Origin: Euryarchaeota archaeon UBA258
Lineage (GTDB): Archaea; Thermoplasmatota; Poseidoniia; Poseidoniales; Poseidoniaceae
DNA: 11,658 nucleotides
Reading direction: 5' to 3'
NCBI GenBank assembly: GCA_002502605.1
Contig: DAPR01000001.1
Span: 1-11,658 of the forward strand
Part shown: piece after piece, positions 8,301 to 11,658 of the stretch
Layout of the letters: each line of letters begins with the position of its first letter
Position numbering within the stretch: the stretch's first letter is position 1
Program-made: the position numbers and the translations under genes
The notes under the pieces: generated by a model
What the model was told of the DNA's origin: nothing
Databases searched by the model: none
What the model saw: the letters and a program-made list of their open reading frames with translations, nothing else

Positions 8301-8876
8301 CCACTGTGTGAGATCATTGCAATTGAAGTAATGAGAAGCCACTGTAAAATGACGGTTTCTTTGGTTATTTGAAGGGACATCATCGAGGATTGTAGAAGTG
8401 CCAATGACCTGGATCGAGTGGTTTCCTGAATAAGTAGGAGTAAAGGTGAACCCAATCGAATTTGACGCACCACCAGACAATCCTGCCATTTGTTGAGTGA
8501 TGTTGATCATCTCGAAGAGCTGGTATTCATTGTGAAGAACCTTCAAGTTCACATCAATGGTCCCGGATGGACTTGTTCCTCGGTTTTCTAACGTCACTTC
8601 AGCATAGATGGGGACATTGACAACTGCGTCGATGACATACAATTCAGCAGGCCGGTTGAATGCGGGAATGGGGTGGTTTGAAGAGAACATCCGGTATTTT
8701 CCTTCATCCGCACTCGATGTGTATGAAAAGGATGTGTTCGATACTGTGACGTCGACACCTGTGGCTTTCGCATTGCTCTGGAGAGGTGATCCTTCTTCAG
8801 GCGCCAATTGCGTTATTGGACTTGCAGTGCTCAGGACGAACAGAAGAACCAACAAAATTGCGGGGGCTCTTTTCAT
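5316..8876 (-). CDS. Large secreted, membrane-anchored multi-beta-domain surface protein
   Basis: The 1186-residue product starts with a signal peptide (KRAPAILLVLLFVLSTASP, 2-20). The outer part then shows: a CARDB/Ig-like domain (about 85-180, VPIYAEVTLENRGTSPSG); a jelly-roll/MAM-like domain (182-348, with NGLSFFYTG and VGFWLDDIVIVYDQ); and a series of NEW3/CARDB-like beta domains (about 375-470, 485-580, 600-700, 705-805, 840-955) with recurring N-x-G plus LP-x-x-W motifs. Three cysteine pairs (186/212, 485/491, 1005/1033) may form disulfides, and about a dozen N-x-S/T sequons suggest glycosylation. A single helix at 1079-1101 anchors it, followed by RSR, a Pro/Ser-rich cytoplasmic tail and a final GWTMEQWVHYGQQYLD segment. 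ATG 8876 is chosen since it opens the signal peptide; the frame extends upstream to 8948, but that would overlap the previous gene. No enzyme active site was seen; adhesion or envelope structure is inferred. Confidence 0.85.
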   Translation of the reverse strand: MKRAPAILLVLLFVLSTASPITQLAPEEGSPLQSNAKATGVDVTVSNTSFSYTSSADEGKYRMFSSNHPIPAFNRPAELYVIDAVVNVPIYAEVTLENRGTSPSGTIDVNLKVLHNEYQLFEMINITQQMAGLSGGASNSIGFTFTPTYSGNHSIQVIGTSTILDDVPSNNQRNRHFTVASHYFNCNDLTQWTTTNEWGMSTDTSLSQGTACHAGNGEASTYSASTSSVLETPAFDMSDAVIAPLQTNGLSFFYTGSSQPGDELKVYVQNNAGTNTELATISGTIDQVFIDGASWQTFSVNNQGTSSPLIPAPQSGFSPSTKFRFILTTDASVNDVGFWLDDIVIVYDQKVKPLEYALSSTGVSTMGSLPNEWGTVSVSLTNEGNISDYVLPSVEQLPADWEVYYAHPTGVSINEQTGVLLAPGESKTIDVKIKPDENATTGFEQMTFIGTSSQYQSINTTLPVQYQVLPDREPLVVQPETRPSCPPGYTCPFEIEVRNIGDATDVFDLSLDHLGLPEQWMVQLSWTQSESILVRPDTPVMVGLTMTVPSTATPDTVVSFTMIAQSQNNSAKSHGLVIDVAASMISEAEVGMTHNQASKDWMVDAGETKTIEFTIWNNASRQDIFSMEILHDTSSLWVIEQPTRPDAVINPGATTTFTAKITAPETGQAGDKAPTITPQITSERSGMTIAGDDFDSIVVRTISDLSLELLESPSKLRPGTANRILLEVVNNGNGPIEASVGTIGLPNAWSTWVTVDGAQHDGTIALSAPYDLENNATVELWVLVPSEEAASEVHTITISTENALGLEDLNPDDNSVTFDTITASVRIPSLEGGLGSTSAIVGGTVSINATLTNIGNAADDEIIVLASVSASPPIPDMVAFFSTGLSSSSKAVNEPLTITLLANQSTLLIVDLILPKDMILNTRIVVTFQVIAGMNAEMQPYELQHEALVVVDQQRHVEAELSAPSSMSHTTGTGAPLYVNMTSVSSQSEHVLFMANVPDGWQLVCNGVLMDANGQNLTFSAGHITPQLQDVPCTLHRLSGPLDGKITFMIASHDGKTTWEGAQVYQFEERPVDEASMTVEVVAGGIAVLLAFSLLMVLLLRSRSSEEVDFTLEKEIPEAIQSGPPTSSGPPVSTSGEQATVVPVEPEQTTEPSHPPLPEGGLPTGWTMEQWVHYGQQYLDRNQGQP

Positions 8877-8903
8877 GGCGCTCGCTTTGCTACACCGCTT
8901 CAA

Positions 8904-8910
8904 GGTATAT
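8904..8910 (-). promoter_or_regulatory. TATA-like box before the large surface protein gene
   Basis: On the minus strand CATATAC lies 28-34 bases before ATG 8876, within the 46-base gap after the 287-residue gene. No good Shine-Dalgarno sequence precedes this ATG, so an internal promoter giving a short-leader mRNA is plausible in addition to read-through from the first gene of the operon. The match is short and could be chance. Confidence 0.35.
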
Positions 8911-8922
8911 GAGGAGAGTGGC

Positions 8923-9786
8923 TCATTCCTTTTCCGAAATGGATTCACGCCCTAGAGCATTTTCAATGTCGTCTTCAGACTCTTTGAGTTTGACAGCATC
9001 TCGCTTTTCCTTGGCATTGGCTGCCCAATACACCGTAAAAGATGGGACTAAAACCATGGAGAAACATCCCGCAACGGCAGCTAAGGCCCACAAAAATTCT
9101 GTGGCGGCATCAACAGAAAACGGTTCTATGGTTGCGAAGGCTTCATTCACGGTCATAATGCTCATTGCGGGTGCGGTTGTTCGGTTGCCACGTTCAATAA
9201 TCTCAACCCTAAGAAGCGAGGGTGAGTGCTCATATTCAATCGCTTCTTCAGCCTTAACTTGTGCATCTTCAATGGTTTGAGCATAGACAGTACCGTTTGA
9301 TCGTCGGGCTGGATCTGTGCTTGTCAGGGCATTTATTCGCACATCGCCTCCATCCTCGGCAATGTAGGAGTGAGAGTTGTTCTTTTGGCAAGATTCTCTG
9401 CAGCTAAATCCATCAGCATCTGCAGTCCCTAAAAGGGGATGGCTGAACAAGCCCGCGCCGTTGATTAACCGGACCTCGGCACCATTCGATACTTCTGCTG
9501 CGGTCAAATTCACCCAGGTCAAATTTGCTCCATTTGCCGGCACTGACCACGTCCAAGTCGTCATATTCTGATCCTCTTGGTAGATTCGTGTGGGTTCAAT
9601 CCCATCGTGAACGGTGGTTTCAGCATCTGTATCGTAGAGGTAATAGGAAGGGGAGACAGTAGCACCGTAAACGGCGTATGAGAGCATGAAAATAAGGGTG
9701 AAAGAGAGTCCTAATAGGGTTCGCAACAGGTTCGGGTTTTGAGCCAAAGCCTTCCTCATCAGGGTAAGCAAGGACACGCCCTTCAT
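8923..9786 (-). CDS. Two-pass membrane protein with glycosylated outer domain, unrecognised
   Basis: The 287-residue protein has a cytoplasmic basic N-terminus (MKGVSLLTLMRKALAQNP), a first membrane helix at about 23-43, an outer domain of some 185 residues, a second helix at about 229-254, and a charged cytoplasmic tail (AKEKRDAVKLKESEDD onward). The outer domain holds six N-x-S/T sequons and a close CRESC cysteine pair (129 and 133) that could be a disulfide. The layout is a membrane hairpin displaying a beta-rich domain (TWTWSVPANGANLTWVNLT). I do not recognise the family. ATG 9786 is chosen; an in-frame TTG directly before it is less likely, and ATG 9759 would cut the basic leader. It is the first gene of the minus-strand operon and probably works with the large surface protein 46 bases downstream. 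Confidence 0.75.
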   Translation of the reverse strand: MKGVSLLTLMRKALAQNPNLLRTLLGLSFTLIFMLSYAVYGATVSPSYYLYDTDAETTVHDGIEPTRIYQEDQNMTTWTWSVPANGANLTWVNLTAAEVSNGAEVRLINGAGLFSHPLLGTADADGFSCRESCQKNNSHSYIAEDGGDVRINALTSTDPARRSNGTVYAQTIEDAQVKAEEAIEYEHSPSLLRVEIIERGNRTTAPAMSIMTVNEAFATIEPFSVDAATEFLWALAAVAGCFSMVLVPSFTVYWAANAKEKRDAVKLKESEDDIENALGRESISEKE

Positions 9787-9908
9787 CAACCCTTGTCTGC
9801 CCCATGCATCTGGTGAGAAAACGCCACACGGCGTGAGTTGTTGGACACCTTAGCACCCGCTCTCTTCATATAGGGGCGTAAGGTCGGCAAATTGCTTGGT
9901 GTATTGTC
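9787..9908. promoter_or_regulatory. Divergent promoter region, envelope operon and ribosomal operon
   Basis: These 122 bases lie between divergent starts. TTCATATAG at 9865-9873 is a good archaeal TATA element for the plus strand: its distance to ATG 9909 predicts a leader of about 10-15 bases that includes GGTG (9898-9901), a ribosome site 7 bases before the start. Because CATATAG reads similarly on the other strand (CTATATG), it could also drive the minus-strand operon with a leader of around 55 bases. A perfect short inverted repeat, ACGCC-ACAC-GGCGT, lies at 9821-9834. Confidence 0.5.
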
Positions 9909-10400
9909 ATGACGACTCTCTATGATATCCCCGCAGAACTCTTGAACCCTGCACTTGCTGCGCGTTTGGCCGCTGAAAAGGCTGTTGAAACCCCAGATTG
10001 GGCAGAATTTGTCAAAACTGGCGTCTCCCGTGAACGCCCTCCAAGTCAGGACAATTGGTGGTTCCTACGGTCTGCCGCACTCATGCGAAAACTCGCACGT
10101 GAAGGTCCAATCGGTGTGACCCATCTTTCTCAAGCCTATGGCGGGCGCAAGGACAATGGCGCTGCACCCAACACCCCCGGTGTCGCTTCCCGCCACATCA
10201 TTCGAACCGCTCTTCAACAACTCGAAGCCTCTGGCCTCGTCGAAAAGGTGCCAACCCGAACCGTTGACACCGAGGACGGGCCTGTTCAACTTTACGCCGG
10301 ACGTCGGATCACCGCAGCCGGTCAAAAGATGATTGATTCCGTCGCTCATGAATGCCGCCCAGCGGCAGAAGAGCAATTCCCAGGACTATCCAAGTACTGA
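9909..10400 (+). CDS. rps19e: 30S ribosomal protein S19e
   Basis: S19e is a small-subunit protein of archaeal and eukaryotic ribosomes, absent from bacteria, needed for maturation and structure of the 30S head. Family marks are visible throughout: TLYDIPAELLNPALA at the N-terminus, WAEFVKTGVSRERPP (31-45), the block QDNWWFLRSAALMRKL (47-62), GPIGVTHLSQAYGGRKDNG (66-84) and HIIRTALQQLEASGLVEKV (96-114). The family is usually near 150 residues; this copy has 163, with a longer acidic loop at 115-131 (PTRTVDTEDGPVQLY) and a longer C-terminus. ATG 9909 has GGTG seven bases upstream and gives the standard family start. It opens a five-gene ribosomal cluster on the plus strand. Confidence 0.95.
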   Translation: MTTLYDIPAELLNPALAARLAAEKAVETPDWAEFVKTGVSRERPPSQDNWWFLRSAALMRKLAREGPIGVTHLSQAYGGRKDNGAAPNTPGVASRHIIRTALQQLEASGLVEKVPTRTVDTEDGPVQLYAGRRITAAGQKMIDSVAHECRPAAEEQFPGLSKY

Positions 10401-10425
10401 AGAGGACGTGAAGAGGGTGGCCAGC

Positions 10426-10785
10426 ATGTCGACATCACACGATGATGAATTGAACATGCTCCGAGAACAACGCCGGGCTGCACTCCAACAACAACTTGAG
10501 GCTCAAGCAGCACAGCAAGCTGATGCAGAAGTGCAGGCACAACAAGCACAAGTGCAAGCAGCACAACTCGATGGCGCAATGCGAACGCTTCTCTCCAATG
10601 AGGCCCGTTCTCGTCTAGCAACCGTTGCATTGGCAACACCTGCTCGTGCCGCATCCATCAAACAGAACATCGTTCAACTCCATTCACAAGGTAAATTCCA
10701 AGCCCCAATGTCCGACGATCAACTCAAACAGTTGCTCGCATCACACTCCAAGAGCCGCCGTAGTGCGTCCATCCGAAGAATCTGA
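10426..10785 (+). CDS. PDCD5/TFAR19-family DNA-binding protein
   Basis: The 119-residue protein matches archaeal homologues of human PDCD5: an acidic start ([16 protein letters not shown]), a long Gln/Ala-rich helix (about 19-50), then the three-helix core with [31 protein letters not shown] (63-93), DDQLKQLL and a basic C-terminus [12 protein letters not shown]. The archaeal protein is described as a small nucleic-acid-binding or chaperone-linked protein; its exact role is unsettled. It sits between S19e and L39e as in many archaea. The frame is open upstream to 10333, inside S19e, but ATG 10426 is the family start and is preceded at five bases by GAGGGTGG. The core is normal in length. Confidence 0.92.
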   Translation: MSTSHDDELNMLREQRRAALQQQLEAQAAQQADAEVQAQQAQVQAAQLDGAMRTLLSNEARSRLATVALATPARAASIKQNIVQLHSQGKFQAPMSDDQLKQLLASHSKSRRSASIRRI

Positions 10786-10799
10786 GAAGGTGCTCGAAC

Positions 10800-10955
10800 A
10801 TGTCAAGAAATAAACCAGCAGCAAAAAAAATCCGCCTCATGAAGGCAGGCAAGCAGAATCGGCGTGTCCCAGTTTGGGTCATGCTCAAGACCGACCGAAA
10901 CACTGTGTCGCATCCAAAGCGACACCACTGGCGCCGTAGTAAGCTCCAACGCTGA
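10800..10955 (+). CDS. rpl39e: 50S ribosomal protein L39e
   Basis: This 51-residue gene is below usual length cut-offs and was read directly. The protein begins [20 protein letters not shown] and contains the family centre [19 protein letters not shown] followed by [12 protein letters not shown], matching L39e, a small, very basic protein that lines the nascent-peptide exit tunnel in archaeal and eukaryotic ribosomes. The AAGGTG at 10787-10792, seven bases before ATG 10800, is its ribosome site and lies just past the PDCD5 stop. The next gene starts 11 bases after its stop. Identity is near certain. Confidence 0.96.
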   Translation: MSRNKPAAKKIRLMKAGKQNRRVPVWVMLKTDRNTVSHPKRHHWRRSKLQR

Positions 10956-10966
10956 GGTGAAGAAGT

Positions 10967-11242
10967 ATGGTACGACCTAATGAATCTGAACTCATTGTCC
11001 CACTCCGAAAGGCCTGGGCCATCACCCGCTACAAGCGAGCTCCAAGAGCAATGCAAATCATCCGCGAACACGTGATCCAGCATCTCAGTGTCAGGGAAGA
11101 CGAAGAAGTGTGGATTGACCCGTCGGTCAACGAGCACATTTGGGCTCGTGGCATTGAAAATCCACCTCGCAAAATCAAGCTTCATGTGACACGTCACGAC
11201 GAGCCTGATATTCCAATCGAAGTCAAACTATCAACGGAGTGA
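10967..11242 (+). CDS. rpl31e: 50S ribosomal protein L31e
   Basis: The 91-residue product matches archaeal L31e, a large-subunit protein near the tunnel exit. Family marks are IVPLRKAWAITRYKRAPRAM at the N-terminus, IIREHVIQHL (31-40), VWIDPSVNEHIWARGIENPP (48-67) and PRKIKLHV followed by a terminal strand IPIEVKL. ATG 10967 follows GAGGTGA, which starts at the L39e stop codon, with six bases of spacing. Length is usual for archaea. L39e followed by L31e is a widely conserved archaeal pair. Confidence 0.96.
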   Translation: MVRPNESELIVPLRKAWAITRYKRAPRAMQIIREHVIQHLSVREDEEVWIDPSVNEHIWARGIENPPRKIKLHVTRHDEPDIPIEVKLSTE

Positions 11243-11248
11243 TCAATA

Positions 11249-11440
11249 ATGGGAAATATTCGACCAAGTTTTATCAAAATCCGAGCCATACACCTTGTTG
11301 AAGATCACGGAGAAAAGTTCACCGATGATTTCGAACACAACAAACAGATGGTACAACAACTCACTGATGTTGAGTCCAAGAAACTCCGCAACTGGATCGC
11401 AGGATACGTCACGCGATACCGACAACGCCGAGTCGACTGA
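11249..11440 (+). CDS. rps17e: 30S ribosomal protein S17e
   Basis: The 63-residue protein begins MGNIRPSFIKIRAIHLVEDH, then EKFTDDFEHNKQMVQQLTDV and KKLRNWIAGYVTRYRQRR, matching archaeal S17e almost end to end. S17e is a small-subunit protein found only in archaea and eukaryotes. The start has GGAGTGAT upstream, overlapping the L31e stop codon. In many archaea eIF6 and L18a (LX) follow L31e; here S17e takes that place, so the cluster order differs from the common one. Confidence 0.95.
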   Translation: MGNIRPSFIKIRAIHLVEDHGEKFTDDFEHNKQMVQQLTDVESKKLRNWIAGYVTRYRQRRVD

Positions 11441-11454
11441 GCAGGTGCTTCGAA

Positions 11455-11658
11455 GTGGCTCTGCGGGTCAACTGGGACCGCACTCCCGTTTCTGTGCATC
11501 ACGAAAGCAAAGCATTGCTTGAGTTGTTGATTCTCCACCTCAAGAACAAACACGGATTGCGCAAGCGATCCATTGTTATGGAGGACCGAGAAGAGGGTCC
11601 TGGTTTCCTCTTTTTCTTGTATCAAGCGTGTGACCCACGCTGGATTTCTGAATTCGAT
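11455..11658 (+). CDS. Unrecognised protein, N-terminal part, runs off the window
   Basis: This frame stays open for 68 codons to the window edge. The proposed start is GTG 11455, seven bases after AGGTG (11443-11447), itself just past the S17e stop. The residues start ALRVNWDRTPVSVHHESKA and include a helix-like LLELLILHLKNKHGLRKRS, then EEGPGFLFFLYQACDPRW. There is no signal peptide or membrane segment. I do not recognise the family. The ribosome site, the close spacing and the same strand favour a real gene in the ribosomal operon. The frame has no stop upstream through part of S17e, so the exact start is uncertain. Confidence 0.6.
   Translation, partial: MALRVNWDRTPVSVHHESKALLELLILHLKNKHGLRKRSIVMEDREEGPGFLFFLYQACDPRWISEFD

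Noticed and set aside
10724..11197. 157-codon open frame on the minus strand
   Set aside because: It is antisense to PDCD5, L39e and L31e, all clearly real.
11305..11625. 106-codon minus-strand frame near the right edge
   Set aside because: It runs antisense through S17e and the following gene, with no recognisable domain.
1..11658. CRISPR arrays, insertion sequences, tRNA or rRNA genes
   Set aside because: No spaced direct repeats, transposase frames, terminal inverted repeats or RNA gene signatures were seen, and coding genes fill nearly all of the window.

Overview
The window most likely comes from a planktonic euryarchaeon, probably of the Marine Group II (Candidatus Poseidoniales) type. 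The right end carries an archaeal/eukaryotic-type ribosomal cluster in the order S19e, PDCD5-like protein, L39e, L31e, S17e, which excludes bacteria. Large single-pass surface proteins with many N-glycosylation sequons, a TrmB-like winged-helix gene, TATA-like boxes 25-35 bases before several starts and moderate base composition fit this. The lineage is inferred from protein style, not from a search.

Layout from left to right. Positions 1-159 (minus) hold the N-terminus of a TrmB-like winged-helix protein. Positions 176-2815 (minus) encode an 879-residue cytoplasmic TPR protein with two copies of an EF-hand-containing module and long Pro/Ala linkers. A divergent promoter region then leads into a tight plus-strand operon (2923-4605): NADPH-dependent FMN reductase, an FGE/sulfatase-modifying-factor fold protein without the catalytic cysteine pair, and an ArsC/YfgD-like thiol protein. 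The last gene converges on, and overlaps by 41 bases, the end of a minus-strand operon.

That minus-strand operon (9786 down to 4565) has four genes: a 287-residue protein with two membrane segments and a glycosylated outer domain, a roughly 1186-residue secreted and membrane-anchored multi-beta-domain protein, a 57-residue two-helix membrane protein shorter than usual gene-calling cut-offs, and a PqqD-domain protein. The close packing suggests one cell-envelope module, and it is the best candidate here for an undescribed system.

From 9909 onward the plus strand carries the ribosomal cluster, each gene with a visible Shine-Dalgarno-like sequence, followed by an unrecognised gene that runs off the window end. 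No RNA genes, insertion sequences, CRISPR arrays or attachment sites were seen. No stretch of more than 300 bases lacks a gene; the longest gaps are the two divergent promoter regions, just over 100 bases each.
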